This document shows, in pieces, positions 42,886 through 52,111 of a DNA stretch of 55,132 bases. Source of the DNA: Clostridiales bacterium (GTDB taxonomy: Bacteria; Bacillota; Clostridia; Oscillospirales; Acutalibacteraceae); the NCBI GenBank assembly GCA_019415945.1, contig DXYF01000023.1:1-55132 (forward strand), read 5' to 3'. Both the position numbers and the translations under genes were made by a program. How positions within the stretch are numbered: position 1 is the first letter of the stretch; each line of letters starts with the position of its first letter. The notes beneath the pieces were generated by a model, which searched no databases, was not told the DNA's origin, and saw nothing but the letters and a program-made list of their open reading frames with translations.

Positions 42886-44253
42886 TTAACCGAGCTTTTT
42901 AAAATCAGTTTTAGTAAGATTAATGAAAAATATTATTGCAAGTGCAAGCGAAAAAAGTTCTGCGAACGGAAAAGCATACCAAACATAGCGAAGACCGAAT
43001 ACTACTGACAATATGTAAGCTATCGGGAGAATCAAAACAAGCTGGCGGCAAAAGGACATTATTAAGCTCCTTATTCCTTTGCCTGTAGCCTGAAACAGTG
43101 TAGTGAACAAAATTCCGACAGCGGCAGGAATAAAGCAAAGACTGATAATTCTAAACGCCGACTCACCTATATCCATAATCTCTTCTGTTCCGCCGAACAT
43201 TGAAATAAGCACATCGGGGATTGTCCACATAAGCACTGTACCTATTGCCATAATAATTGCCGCAATAACAATTCCGTGCTTTAATGCAGAATACATACGG
43301 CTCTTATTTCTGGCTCCGTAGTTATATCCGATTATAGGCATAACACCCTGGTTCAGTCCGAAGCAAGGCATAAACACAAAGCTCTGTAGCTTATAGTAGA
43401 TTCCGAGCACCGTAACAGCAGCCGCAGATTTTGCTAAAATTGCATTTAATCCTATAATCATAACAGAACCTATGGACTGCATAATAATTGACGGAAGACC
43501 TACGGAGTAAATGTTTTTGATGGTAGTCATGTTCAGCCTGATTTTTTTGAGTGTTACCTTAACTTCCTGTTTTAGTGCAAACATTGTAAACAGGCAAAAA
43601 ATCATTGCACAGAACTGACCGAATACAGTTGCAATAGCTGCACCCATTACACCCATTTCGGGGAATATTCCCACACCGAAAATCAAAAGCGGATCAAACA
43701 CTATATTTACTACCGCACCGATAAGCTGCGAAAACATGGGAAAAATCATATTTCCCGTAGCCTGAAGGGTTTTTTCGGTATTGACCTGAACTATTGAAAA
43801 GAGCGAAAAGCAAAGCACAACCGAAAGATACTGCGTACCGTATTCAACTATTTTTGCATTATCACTGTAAGCGTTCATAAAAGGCTGAGATAAAAACAAA
43901 CCGAGCAGCAGAAAAATCAAATATGAAAATATACAGGTTAAATAACCGTGTGTCGCAGCGGAATTTGCCTCAGCAAAATTCTTTTCACCGAGTTTTCTCG
44001 ACACAAGTGAGTTTACTCCGACTGCTGTTCCGACCGAAAACGCTATAAGAAGCATTTGAAGCGGAAACGCAAGTGAAAGTGCCGTAAGTCCGTCCAAATC
44101 ATACTGACCTATGAACACGCTGTCAACAACATTGTACAAAGCCTGGACGGTCATTGAAAAAATCGTAGGAACAGACATTGTTAAAATCAGCCTTGTCATC
44201 GGCATTGTTCCCATTTTGTTTTCCGACTCAACGGCAGTTTTAATTTCGCTCAT
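42886..44253 (-). CDS. MATE family efflux protein
   Basis: A 455-aa polytopic protein with twelve predicted helices in two related halves, of the multidrug and toxic compound extrusion family (MPMTRLILTMSVPTIFSMTVQALYN at the start; EKTLQATGNM and FQATGKGIRS in matching places of the halves). It exports organic compounds using Na+ or H+ gradients. GGATAGGG precedes the ATG. Substrate unknown. It follows VanZ on the same strand, with a terminator between. Confidence 0.93.
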   Translation of the reverse strand: MSEIKTAVESENKMGTMPMTRLILTMSVPTIFSMTVQALYNVVDSVFIGQYDLDGLTALSLAFPLQMLLIAFSVGTAVGVNSLVSRKLGEKNFAEANSAATHGYLTCIFSYLIFLLLGLFLSQPFMNAYSDNAKIVEYGTQYLSVVLCFSLFSIVQVNTEKTLQATGNMIFPMFSQLIGAVVNIVFDPLLIFGVGIFPEMGVMGAAIATVFGQFCAMIFCLFTMFALKQEVKVTLKKIRLNMTTIKNIYSVGLPSIIMQSIGSVMIIGLNAILAKSAAAVTVLGIYYKLQSFVFMPCFGLNQGVMPIIGYNYGARNKSRMYSALKHGIVIAAIIMAIGTVLMWTIPDVLISMFGGTEEIMDIGESAFRIISLCFIPAAVGILFTTLFQATGKGIRSLIMSFCRQLVLILPIAYILSVVFGLRYVWYAFPFAELFSLALAIIFFINLTKTDFKKLG

Positions 44254-44283
44254 AATACCCTATCCTTTCTTTTGCATTAAAAA

Positions 44284-44310
44284 GGCAGACATATCATTTG
44301 ATAATCTGCC
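44284..44310 (-). terminator. Terminator of the VanZ-like gene
   Basis: Outer arms GGCAGA/TCTGCC and inner arms TATCA/TGATA form one hairpin, followed on the minus strand by TTTTTAATG. Confidence 0.8.
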
Positions 44311-44316
44311 GACAAA

Positions 44317-44787
44317 TTATGATATTTTACGCAATTTCCGATAAATCACCAAGTAAACCATCATCAACACCGTACCTGTTAAAACGCCGGAAAAGTCAAG
44401 CAAAACATCGGTAATCTGTCCCGACCTGCCCTCAACAAAAAGTTGTATAGTTTCATCACATACAGCCGTTGCAAGTCCGACAAAAAGTATTTGCAGATAA
44501 TACTTATGAGGTCTTGTTCTGCAAAGGGAATATGCACAGCTTAATAACAGCATACCTATAACGGTGTATTCGGAAAAATGTGCTGCCTTGCGTACAATAT
44601 GATCGGAAAGCTGTGAATTAAAACCAAGAAAATCTAAAATTCCCTGCAAAATTCCCATTACGCTTTCGCTCTCATCACCCGACAAATCAGCAGGCATAGA
44701 AGAATGAAAAAACGCAAACAAAATCATAAGTGCAGTGAGTGTGAAAACAATTACCCTAAAACGAATTGAAACACGGCTCTTCCTCAT
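44317..44787 (-). CDS. VanZ-like family membrane protein
   Basis: A 156-aa protein with four hydrophobic segments and the VanZ-like motifs RKAAHFSEYTVIGMLLL and DETIQLFVEGRSGQITDVLLDF. VanZ gives low-level teicoplanin resistance in enterococci, but most family members are of unknown role and this one is not in a van cluster. GGAGTGATAAT precedes the ATG. Confidence 0.9.
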   Translation of the reverse strand: MRKSRVSIRFRVIVFTLTALMILFAFFHSSMPADLSGDESESVMGILQGILDFLGFNSQLSDHIVRKAAHFSEYTVIGMLLLSCAYSLCRTRPHKYYLQILFVGLATAVCDETIQLFVEGRSGQITDVLLDFSGVLTGTVLMMVYLVIYRKLRKIS

Positions 44788-44918
44788 ATTATCACTCCAA
44801 CTGTATATTTTACAATAAATATATATATTGTCAATGGAGTGTCGATTATTTCAACATTATAAATAAATTTGTAAGATTTTTAATTTTTAAAAATATAAAA
44901 AATTATAGCTAAACTGTA

Positions 44919-44947
44919 TTGAAAAAAATATATTTATCTGATATACT
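44919..44947 (+). promoter_or_regulatory. Promoter of the COG2426 gene
   Basis: TTGAAA and TATACT with a 17-nt spacer. Its position shows that the real start codon is the ATG at 45000 and not the in-frame ATG at 44919. Confidence 0.75.
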
Positions 44948-44999
44948 TATGATAATTTGCAGTAAATCGGCAATTAATAATTCATCAAAAGGAGTCAGT

Positions 45000-45488
45000 A
45001 TGTTTATTAATTACTTAATCGTCTTTTTTATTTCAATGGTACCGATAATTGAGCTTAGAGGAGCTATTCCGGTAGCTGTAGGAATGGGACTTGACCCAGT
45101 TCTGTCGTACATAATTTGTATTATAGGTAACATGCTTCCTGTACCTATTATATACTTTTTTGCGAGAAAAGTATTAATTTGGGGAAAAGACAAGAAATAT
45201 ATCGGAAAGTTTTTCACATTTTGTATTGAAAAGGGCGAAAAAGGCGGCAAAAAGCTTCAGCAAAAAGCCGGAAAAGGTCTTTTTGTTGCACTTATGCTGT
45301 TTGTAGGCATACCGCTTCCCGGAACAGGTGCATGGACAGGAACTCTTGCGGCAAGCTTTCTTGATATGGGATTTAAAAAGAGTGTAATTGCCGTTATGCT
45401 CGGTGTTATTATTGCAGGTATTATTATGGCACTTGCAAGCATGGGCGTTTTTGGTGGATTAAGTTTTCTTTTTGCACCTAAATCATAA
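45000..45488 (+). CDS. COG2426 small multidrug export-like membrane protein
   Basis: A 162-aa membrane protein of the COG2426 family, with VPIIELRGAIPVAVGMGLDP near the N-terminus and GIPLPGTGAWTGTLAASFL in the middle, both typical of this DedA-related group. About four hydrophobic segments. AAAGGAG precedes the ATG at 45000. Annotated in databases as small multidrug export protein, but transport has little direct support. Confidence 0.88.
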   Translation: MFINYLIVFFISMVPIIELRGAIPVAVGMGLDPVLSYIICIIGNMLPVPIIYFFARKVLIWGKDKKYIGKFFTFCIEKGEKGGKKLQQKAGKGLFVALMLFVGIPLPGTGAWTGTLAASFLDMGFKKSVIAVMLGVIIAGIIMALASMGVFGGLSFLFAPKS

Positions 45489-45504
45489 GATAAAATGTAA
45501 AATA

Positions 45505-45526
45505 AAGGGTAGCATAGGCTGCCCTT
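45505..45526 (+). terminator. Terminator of the COG2426 gene
   Basis: Arms AAGGGTAGC and GCTGCCCTT with one T-G pair, tetraloop ATAG, followed by ATTTTTTA. The next gene starts 18 nt later and must have read-through or its own promoter. Confidence 0.8.
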
Positions 45527-45543
45527 ATTTTTTAGGTGAGATT

Positions 45544-46767
45544 ATGAATAATACTTACAAATTTGACGCATTAATAATCGGTGCAGGTGCGTCGGGACTG
45601 ATGTGTGCAATAGCTGCAAAAGAAAAAAATAAAAATATTTCCGTGGCAATACTTGAGAAAAACGACAGAGTCGGAAAAAAACTCCTGTCAACAGGCAACG
45701 GAAGATGCAACCTTACTCACAGAGATATTTCGCCTGATAATTACCGCGGCTCTTTTAAAGAACAAAGTACATATCTGTTTTCAAAATATAACACAAATAC
45801 TTTGATTGAAAAATTTAAAAATCTGGGTCTTCTTTGCTTTTGCGACAGCGAAGGAAGGTACTATCCTTTGTGCAGACAGGCAAGTGCCGTGCTCGATGTG
45901 CTGAGATTCGCCTGTGAAAGGCTCGGTGTAAATATTTTTTGCAGTGAAAATATAAAAAGCATAAAAAAGACGGGAGAAAACTTTGCAGTACCTACTGAGA
46001 ATGGATTTTTTACTTCAAAAAAACTGATAATTGCAAACGGGTCAAAAGCCGCTCCAAAACTTGGAGGAAACGCAAGCTCTGCCGATTATCTTAAAAATTT
46101 CGGTCATAGGGTCATCCCCTATTCCCCCGCTCTTTGTCCTATTGAGGTTAAATCAGATATTATAAAGCCGCTTAAAGGTATCAGAGCAAACGCTAAGGTA
46201 TCACTTATCGATTCAAACCGCCGAATTATTAAAGCCGAAATCGGCGAGGTTCAGTTCGGGGATAAAACGCTTTCGGGGATATGCATATTTAATCTTTCCG
46301 TTTATGCAGAGAAAGGAAACTGCATATTGCTTGACCTGCTTTATAATATTTCGTATTCGGAATTATCGGAATTGATCACTAAAAATCAAAAACTTTTCTC
46401 CGATTTTACTGTTGATAATATATTTACTGGAATTTTTCAAAAAAGGCTCGGACAGGCAGTTTTAAAAGCCTGCAATATATCGGACTTTTCAAGAAAATGC
46501 TATGAGCTTTCAAAAGAGGAGCTTAAAAACATTGCAAATGCAGCAAAAAATATGCGTTTTCCCGTAATACAAAACTGCGGCTTTGAGCAGGCTCAAACAG
46601 CTCTCGGCGGCGTAATCGGTCGGGAAATTAACGAAAAAACTATGCAAAGTAAAATCACTAAGGGTCTTTATATTTGCGGAGAAGCAATAGATATTTGCGG
46701 AGAATGCGGAGGATACAATCTGCATTTTGCCTTTGCAAGCGGACTTACAGCAGGTGAAAATCTATGA
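45544..46767 (+). CDS. BaiN/HI0933-type FAD-dependent oxidoreductase
   Basis: A 407-aa flavoprotein. The dinucleotide motif ALIIGAGASGLMCAIAA is at residues 10-26, followed by VGKKLLSTGNGRCNL and the C-terminal FAD motif GLYICGEAIDICGECGGYNL. This matches the HI0933-like (BaiN) family; BaiN reduces steroid double bonds in bile-acid 7-dehydroxylation in some Clostridia, but most members have no known substrate. The start is ATG at 45544 (AGGTGAG); the longer frame overlaps the previous gene. The stop overlaps the next start (ATGA). Confidence 0.92.
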   Translation: MNNTYKFDALIIGAGASGLMCAIAAKEKNKNISVAILEKNDRVGKKLLSTGNGRCNLTHRDISPDNYRGSFKEQSTYLFSKYNTNTLIEKFKNLGLLCFCDSEGRYYPLCRQASAVLDVLRFACERLGVNIFCSENIKSIKKTGENFAVPTENGFFTSKKLIIANGSKAAPKLGGNASSADYLKNFGHRVIPYSPALCPIEVKSDIIKPLKGIRANAKVSLIDSNRRIIKAEIGEVQFGDKTLSGICIFNLSVYAEKGNCILLDLLYNISYSELSELITKNQKLFSDFTVDNIFTGIFQKRLGQAVLKACNISDFSRKCYELSKEELKNIANAAKNMRFPVIQNCGFEQAQTALGGVIGREINEKTMQSKITKGLYICGEAIDICGECGGYNLHFAFASGLTAGENL

Positions 46768-48368
46768 TTAGAATTAACAATATTCAACTGCCTCTCGACT
46801 ACAGCAGCGACACGGTTATTGAAAAATCTTCAAAAGAACTCAGAATTGATAAAAAAGCCATTAAATCTGCGACTATTTTCAAACGCTCGGTTGACGCAAG
46901 AAAAAAAGACAACATATTCTTTTTATGCTCGATAGACATTGAACTTAATGTAAGCAAACAAAGTATACTGAAAAAAGCAAAAAATGCCCTGAGCGTCAAG
47001 CCATACCGATATGATATCGAAAAATGGAACGGCAGCACATCTCCCATTGTTGTAGGAATGGGTCCGGCAGGTCTTTTTGCCGCACTTATACTTGCACAAA
47101 GCGGAGCAAAGCCGATTTTAATAGAGCGTGGCCGTGATGTCGATAAAAGGCATAAAGATGTTCAAGAATTTTGGCTAACGGGAAAGCTCAACATATCGTC
47201 AAATGTGCAGTTCGGCGAAGGCGGTGCAGGAACATTTTCCGACGGAAAGCTTAATACGGGAACCAAGGATCTGCGTCAAAGAAAGGTACTTGAAGAATTT
47301 GCAAAGCACGGTGCTCCCGATGAAATACTTTATAATGCAAAACCGCACATCGGAACTGACAAATTGAGAGTAACGGTAAAAAACATCAGGAAAGAAATTT
47401 TAGCTCTCGGAGGAACCGTACTTTTTGAAACAAAGCTTGTGGGAATAAACTTTAAAAACTCGTCGGTTGTATCTGCCGTAACGGAACAAAACGGCAAAAC
47501 ACAGGTAATTGAAACCGACAATATAATTCTTGCTATCGGTCACAGTGCACGGGATACTTTTGAAATGCTGTACAGCAAAGATTTGCCGATTGAGGCAAAA
47601 TCCTTTTCCGTAGGTGCAAGAATTGAACATCTGCGTGAAAATATTGACAAAGCTCAATACGGACGCTTTGCAGGCAATAAAAGACTTGGTGCCGCAAGCT
47701 ATAAGTTAAATACTCACCTTGATAACGGCAGAGGCGTATATACCTTTTGTATGTGTCCCGGAGGCAGAGTTATCAATGCTTCAAGCGAAGAAAATATGCT
47801 TGTAACAAACGGTATGAGTGAATTTGCAAGAGATGAGATAAACTCTAACTCGGCACTGCTTGTCGGGGTGTCACCCTATGATTTTAAATCGGATAATCCG
47901 CTTGCAGGAATGTACTTTCAGCGAGAGCTTGAAAAAAAGGCGTTTGAGCTTGGCGGCGGCAATTACAATGCACCCGTTCAAAGAGTAGATGATTTTATCA
48001 ACAACACAAAGAGCACGGCTCTCGGCGGCGTAAAACCGACTATTTGCCCGAATTACGAGTTTTCCGATTTAAACTATATTTTCCCTGAATATGTGTCAGA
48101 GTCAATGAAGCGTTCAATAAAACTGATGGGCAAAAAACTAAAAGGATTTGATGACGGAGACGCCGTATTAACAGGAGTTGAAACACGAAGCTCCTCACCG
48201 ATTCGTATTTTGCGTAACAATGATACTCTTGAAAGCATCAAGATAAAAGGGCTTTATCCCTGCGGCGAGGGTGCGGGATATGCAGGAGGAATAATATCAG
48301 CCGCGGTTGACGGGATTAAATGTGCCGAGAAAATTATCGAAAAAAATTCCTTAAAACAATCAATTTGA
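46764..48368 (+). CDS. COG2509 FAD-dependent dehydrogenase
   Basis: A 534-aa flavoprotein of the uncharacterised COG2509 family. The N-terminal 90 residues form the extra domain usual in this family (KELRIDKKAIKSATIFKRSVDARKK), then IVVGMGPAGLFAALILAQSGAKPILIERG is the FAD-binding fold, with QFGEGGAGTFSDGKLNTGT and the C-terminal LYPCGEGAGYAGGIISAAVDG motif. It shares four nucleotides with the previous flavoprotein gene, so they are translationally coupled. Substrate unknown. Confidence 0.93.
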   Translation: MIRINNIQLPLDYSSDTVIEKSSKELRIDKKAIKSATIFKRSVDARKKDNIFFLCSIDIELNVSKQSILKKAKNALSVKPYRYDIEKWNGSTSPIVVGMGPAGLFAALILAQSGAKPILIERGRDVDKRHKDVQEFWLTGKLNISSNVQFGEGGAGTFSDGKLNTGTKDLRQRKVLEEFAKHGAPDEILYNAKPHIGTDKLRVTVKNIRKEILALGGTVLFETKLVGINFKNSSVVSAVTEQNGKTQVIETDNIILAIGHSARDTFEMLYSKDLPIEAKSFSVGARIEHLRENIDKAQYGRFAGNKRLGAASYKLNTHLDNGRGVYTFCMCPGGRVINASSEENMLVTNGMSEFARDEINSNSALLVGVSPYDFKSDNPLAGMYFQRELEKKAFELGGGNYNAPVQRVDDFINNTKSTALGGVKPTICPNYEFSDLNYIFPEYVSESMKRSIKLMGKKLKGFDDGDAVLTGVETRSSSPIRILRNNDTLESIKIKGLYPCGEGAGYAGGIISAAVDGIKCAEKIIEKNSLKQSI

Positions 48369-48383
48369 TATATCAAAACAAAA

Positions 48384-48416
48384 ACTACCTGTAATTCTAA
48401 ATTACAGGTAGTTTTT
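48384..48416. terminator. Bidirectional terminator between flavoproteins and rnpB
   Basis: A perfect 13-bp stem ACTACCTGTAATT/AATTACAGGTAGT with loop CTA and T-runs on both strands. It ends the flavoprotein operon (+) and the RNase P RNA (-). Confidence 0.93.
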
Positions 48417-48419
48417 GTG

Positions 48420-48766
48420 CGACTGCGTCTGTAAGCCGGGTTCTGTCGTGAACAGCCATCTATCTTGGCAGCCCGTTACCGAAACTGCTCAATGCCACCT
48501 CCTAAGGACACGCCGAGCAAGCGTATATGTCCTACCACGGTGTTGCTTCAAATAGGGTTTACACGGCAGACAGGTCTCCCTGCCTCCGGTGAGCTCTTAC
48601 CTCACCTTTCCATCCTTACCGAATAAATTCGGCGGTAATTTTCTGTTGCACTATCCCTGGAGTCGCCTCCGGCGGCCGTTAGCCGTTATTTTTGCTCTGT
48701 GAAGCCCGGACTTTCCTCGCACAAAGCCTTTCGGACTTTGCCCGCGGCTGTTCAACGCACTCACAG
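48420..48766 (-). ncRNA. rnpB: RNase P RNA, bacterial class A
   Basis: The catalytic RNA that trims the 5-prime leader of tRNA precursors. On the minus strand the P4 signature GAGGAAAGTCCGGGCT appears about 50 nt from the 5-prime end, and the matching 3-prime element ACAGAACCCGGCTTACAG is at the other end. The CACGGTAGGACATATACG-like middle and the internal AGAGCTCACCGGAGG-type region fit the class A fold. P1 can form between GAGTGCGT and ACGCAGTC with one mismatch. A strong promoter lies directly upstream and a terminator downstream. Ends are estimated to within about 5 nt. Confidence 0.95.
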
Positions 48767-48771
48767 TATTT

Positions 48772-48800
48772 ATAATAAATTAAAAGATATTAAAAGTCAA
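48772..48800 (-). promoter_or_regulatory. Promoter of rnpB
   Basis: Minus-strand TTGACT and TATTAT with a 17-nt spacer, placing the start at about 48766, where the P1 strand of the RNA begins. Confidence 0.88.
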
Positions 48801-48818
48801 TATTTTTCTTGAAACTGC

Positions 48819-48847
48819 TTGATATATGAGCTTTTTAAGTATATAAT
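48819..48847 (+). promoter_or_regulatory. Promoter of the malic enzyme gene
   Basis: TTGATA and TATAAT, 17 nt apart, 42 nt before the ATG; divergent from the rnpB promoter with about 18 nt between the two -35 boxes. Confidence 0.82.
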
Positions 48848-48888
48848 GTAGAATGTTTGAGATATTAAGTTTATAAAGGAGTTTAAGC

Positions 48889-50061
48889 ATGGATATCAGA
48901 AAAGAATCTTTACAAAAACACTATGACTGGAACGGCAAAATTGAGGTCATTTCAAGAGTTCCTATTGCTACTTCCGAAGACCTTTCGCTTGCATATACTC
49001 CGGGCGTTGCAGAGCCTTGCCTTGAAATCCAAAAAGATTACAATAAGTCATTTGAGCTTACAAGACGAAACAATCTTGTCGCTGTTGTAACCGACGGCAC
49101 AGCTGTACTCGGCTTAGGTGATATAGGACCCGAAGCAGGTATGCCCGTTATGGAAGGAAAATGTGCGTTATTTAAGGAGTTCGGCGGAGTTGACGCTTTT
49201 CCTATCTGCATCAGAAGCAAGAATGTAGATGAAATAGTTAATGCAATTTTTCTCATCAGCGGTTCATTCGGCGGAATAAATCTCGAGGATATTTCAGCCC
49301 CGAGATGCTTTGAAATCGAAAGAAAGCTGAAAGAAAAATGTGATATTCCGATTTTCCACGATGACCAGCACGGAACTGCTGTTATTGTTGCAGCAGGACT
49401 TATCAACGCCCTTAAAATTGTTAACAAGAAGCTTGAAGATATTAAGGTTGTAATAAACGGTGCAGGTGCCGCAGGAATTGCTATTGCAAAGCACCTTTTG
49501 AATATGGGAGTTAAACATATTACACTTTGCGACAGCAAGGGAATTATTTGCAAAGGCGACAGCAAATTAAACGCTGTAAAGCAGGAAATGGCTGAAATCA
49601 CTAACCTTGAGCATCTCACAGGCACACTTGCAGACGCCATGAAAGGAGCAGATGTATTTCTCGGAATATCAGCAGCAGGCTGTGTTACTGAGGATATGGT
49701 AAAATCTATGGCAAGAGATGCGATTATTTTTGCTATGGCTAACCCGACTCCCGAGATTATGCCCGATATTGCTAAAAACGCAGGAGCTGCCGTTGTCGGC
49801 ACGGGTCGAAGCGATTTTCCGAATCAGATTAACAATGTACTTGCATTCCCCGGTATTTTCAAGGGTGCACTTGAGTGCAGAGCAAGCGATATTAACGAAG
49901 AAATGAAGATTGCAGCTTCATTTGCCATTGCTTCACTTGTTGAGGAAGATAAGCTAAATCCTGATTACATTCTCCCCCACGCATTTGACAGCAGAGTAGG
50001 CGAAGCCGTTGCAAAAGCCGTTAAAGAAGCAGCTATTAAAACAGGCGTAGCAAGAATATAA
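48889..50061 (+). CDS. Malic enzyme (short NAD(P)-dependent form)
   Basis: A 390-aa enzyme that decarboxylates malate to pyruvate with NAD or NADP. It has LAYTPGVAEPCLEI, VTDGTAVLGLGDIGPEAGMPVMEGK and the metal-binding FHDDQHGTA, then the Rossmann motif INGAGAAGIAIAKHL and GTGRSDFPNQINN. It is the short bacterial type without the phosphotransacetylase-like tail of E. coli MaeB. AAGGAG precedes the ATG. A single-gene unit with its own promoter and terminator. Confidence 0.96.
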   Translation: MDIRKESLQKHYDWNGKIEVISRVPIATSEDLSLAYTPGVAEPCLEIQKDYNKSFELTRRNNLVAVVTDGTAVLGLGDIGPEAGMPVMEGKCALFKEFGGVDAFPICIRSKNVDEIVNAIFLISGSFGGINLEDISAPRCFEIERKLKEKCDIPIFHDDQHGTAVIVAAGLINALKIVNKKLEDIKVVINGAGAAGIAIAKHLLNMGVKHITLCDSKGIICKGDSKLNAVKQEMAEITNLEHLTGTLADAMKGADVFLGISAAGCVTEDMVKSMARDAIIFAMANPTPEIMPDIAKNAGAAVVGTGRSDFPNQINNVLAFPGIFKGALECRASDINEEMKIAASFAIASLVEEDKLNPDYILPHAFDSRVGEAVAKAVKEAAIKTGVARI

Positions 50062-50084
50062 TATAAAAACACTATAAACAGAAC

Positions 50085-50120
50085 AAAACCGATTAACTCA
50101 TGTGGGTTAATCGGTTTTTT
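50085..50120 (+). terminator. Terminator of the malic enzyme gene
   Basis: A 13- to 15-bp stem AAAACCGATTAAC/GTTAATCGGTTTT around loop ATGT, ending in TTTTTT. Confidence 0.93.
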
Positions 50121-50207
50121 GTTTATACAAAATTTAATTACAAAAGTCAGTGTTTTTTCTTACAGGAAATATGCTATTGTTATATTAAAAATGTATGGTT
50201 TAATCTT

Positions 50208-50933
50208 TTACTCACTGATTGCTGAATTAAAAATCTTTTCCGCATTGAGCATCATATTTCTTACAGCGTTCTTACCGCATTTGTCTGCAATGCAAGCTAC
50301 TGCCTGAGAATAATGCTCGGGTGAATTGTGAGTCATAGAGTGAGCATCTGTTCCGAGAACATCAATCATACCTTTGTCAATCAGCTTCAAAAGCTTTTTG
50401 CGTTTAAATATAGGCGACTTTTTGCCGTAGCTTGAGGCATTTGTCTGAATTAATACACCCATATCTCTTAATTCACGCAAAACCGAAATATCACTCATAA
50501 GGGTACTGTAACGCTCAACATGAGGTATAACCGGAATTAAATTATAATTCTCAATAAGCATTAACATTTGATTGAGTGATTTTTCCGAAAACTGCGAGCT
50601 ATAAGAAAACTCCGTAAGAATATATTTTGATTTTCCGTATGTTATTTGCGACAAATTATCATTGCTGAAAAGAAATTTTGTTACGAAAACTTCAGCACCG
50701 AGAACAATATTGATATTTTGAGGTTTATGGTTTAAAAATTTTTCGTAAGCAATTCGGCGTTTGCTGACAAAATCTTCTACACTCATTTCATTTGTATAAA
50801 AATGAGGTGTAAAGCAAATATTTGTTACATCTTGCCTTTCAAGACAGCCGATAAGCTCAAGACTCTCATCGACAGTTTCTGCTCCGTCGTCAAAATCAGG
50901 CAAAATGTGCGAGTGCATATCGTAATACTGCAT
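50208..50933 (-). CDS. CpsB/CapC-type PHP-fold tyrosine phosphatase
   Basis: A 241-aa metal-dependent phosphatase of the PHP family. DMHSHILPDFDDG at residues 5-17 supplies metal ligands, CFTPHFYTNEM, the IPHVERYS motif and the final GTDAHSMTHNSP complete the site. Relatives dephosphorylate the BY-kinase that controls capsule or exopolysaccharide export, but no kinase or capsule gene is in view. The start is ATG at 50933 behind GGGTG, 11 nt after the leuB stop, so it is translated from the leuB transcript. Confidence 0.88.
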   Translation of the reverse strand: MQYYDMHSHILPDFDDGAETVDESLELIGCLERQDVTNICFTPHFYTNEMSVEDFVSKRRIAYEKFLNHKPQNINIVLGAEVFVTKFLFSNDNLSQITYGKSKYILTEFSYSSQFSEKSLNQMLMLIENYNLIPVIPHVERYSTLMSDISVLRELRDMGVLIQTNASSYGKKSPIFKRKKLLKLIDKGMIDVLGTDAHSMTHNSPEHYSQAVACIADKCGKNAVRNMMLNAEKIFNSAISE

Positions 50934-50944
50934 TACGCACCCAA

Positions 50945-52015
50945 TTACAGCATTTTGCAAACGAGGTCGCCCATTTCCTCGCAGCCTACTTTTATCTTTG
51001 ATTCCTCATAAATATCGGGTGTGCGGTGAGTTTCCAAAACCTTTGCAACAGCAGCTTCTATTGCATCGGCAGCGTCGCTTCTTCCGAGCGAATAACGAAG
51101 CATCATTGCTACAGAAAGAATTGTTGCAAGCGGATTTGCAATGTTCTGACCTGCAATATCGGGAGCTGAACCGTGAATAGGCTCATAAAGTCCGAGTTTT
51201 CCTCCCGACAAGCTTGCAGAAGCAAGCATACCTATTGAACCCGCAATCATTGAAGCCTCATCAGAAAGAATATCTCCGAATATATTTGAGGTTACAATAA
51301 CATCAAATTGACGGGGATTTCTTACAAGCTGCATAGCACAGTTATCCACATACATATGATTAAGCTCTACCTCGGGATATTCCTTCGACACCCTAATTAC
51401 CGTTTCACGCCACAAGCGGGAAGACTCTAATACATTTGCCTTGTCAACGCTTGTAAGCTTTTTATCTCTCTTCATTGCAAGGTCAAATGCAACTCTCGCA
51501 ATTCTTTCAACCTCTGCAACCGTGTACATTTCCGTATCCCATGCAGCGGGCTGACCGTCAACCTCTTTTCTTCCTCTTTCACCGAAATATATACCGCCTG
51601 TAAGCTCTCTTACAATCATAATATCAAGATTACTTCCGATAATCTCATCCTTAATCGGCGACGCACTTTTCAGCGGTCCGAAAATTACAGACGGGCGAAG
51701 ATTTGCAAATAATCCAAGTGCACCTCTTATGCCGAGCAATCCTGCCTCGGGGCGATTATTGCCGGGCATACCGTCCCACTTAGGGCCGCCAACAGCTCCG
51801 AGCAGTACGCTGTCTGATGCCTTACATTTATCAATGGTTTCCTGAGGAAGCGGTACGCCCGTAGCGTCAATAGCACATCCGCCGAGAAGTGCCTCGTCGT
51901 ATTCAACGGTAAAGCCGAATTTTTCACTTGCCTTATCAAGCACCTTTACCGCCTGATTTACTATCTCTGGACCGATTCCGTCACCTTTTAACAATGTTAT
52001 TTTGTAGTCAGCCAT
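50945..52015 (-). CDS. leuB: 3-isopropylmalate dehydrogenase
   Basis: A 356-aa NAD-dependent enzyme of leucine synthesis that oxidises and decarboxylates 3-isopropylmalate. It shows KGDGIGPEIV at the N-terminus, LLGAVGGPKWD, VRELTGGIYFG, VDKANVLESSRLWRE and the C-terminal GSAPDIAGQNIANPLATI. AAAGGAG precedes the ATG. leuA, leuC and leuD are not in this window; it lies instead between a histidine phosphatase and a PHP phosphatase. No T-box or leader peptide was seen. Confidence 0.96.
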   Translation of the reverse strand: MADYKITLLKGDGIGPEIVNQAVKVLDKASEKFGFTVEYDEALLGGCAIDATGVPLPQETIDKCKASDSVLLGAVGGPKWDGMPGNNRPEAGLLGIRGALGLFANLRPSVIFGPLKSASPIKDEIIGSNLDIMIVRELTGGIYFGERGRKEVDGQPAAWDTEMYTVAEVERIARVAFDLAMKRDKKLTSVDKANVLESSRLWRETVIRVSKEYPEVELNHMYVDNCAMQLVRNPRQFDVIVTSNIFGDILSDEASMIAGSIGMLASASLSGGKLGLYEPIHGSAPDIAGQNIANPLATILSVAMMLRYSLGRSDAADAIEAAVAKVLETHRTPDIYEESKIKVGCEEMGDLVCKML

Positions 52016-52111
52016 ATATTTTGCTCCTTTAAAAATAAATTATTTATGAATTAATTATTGCACACAACCACTTAAAAAATTGTAAACTATATTACAATTT
52101 AGCAAAAGTTG

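Noticed and set aside
44919..44999. Longer start for the COG2426 protein
   Set aside because: The promoter -35 and -10 boxes lie in this stretch, and AAAGGAG stands before the ATG at 45000.
45472..45543. Longer start for the BaiN-type flavoprotein
   Set aside because: It would run through a terminator hairpin and overlap the preceding gene; a good ribosome site precedes the ATG at 45544.
49038..49802. 254-codon open frame opposite the malic enzyme gene
   Set aside because: It lies antisense within a clearly conserved gene, has no ribosome site and no recognisable product; it arises from codon bias of the real gene.
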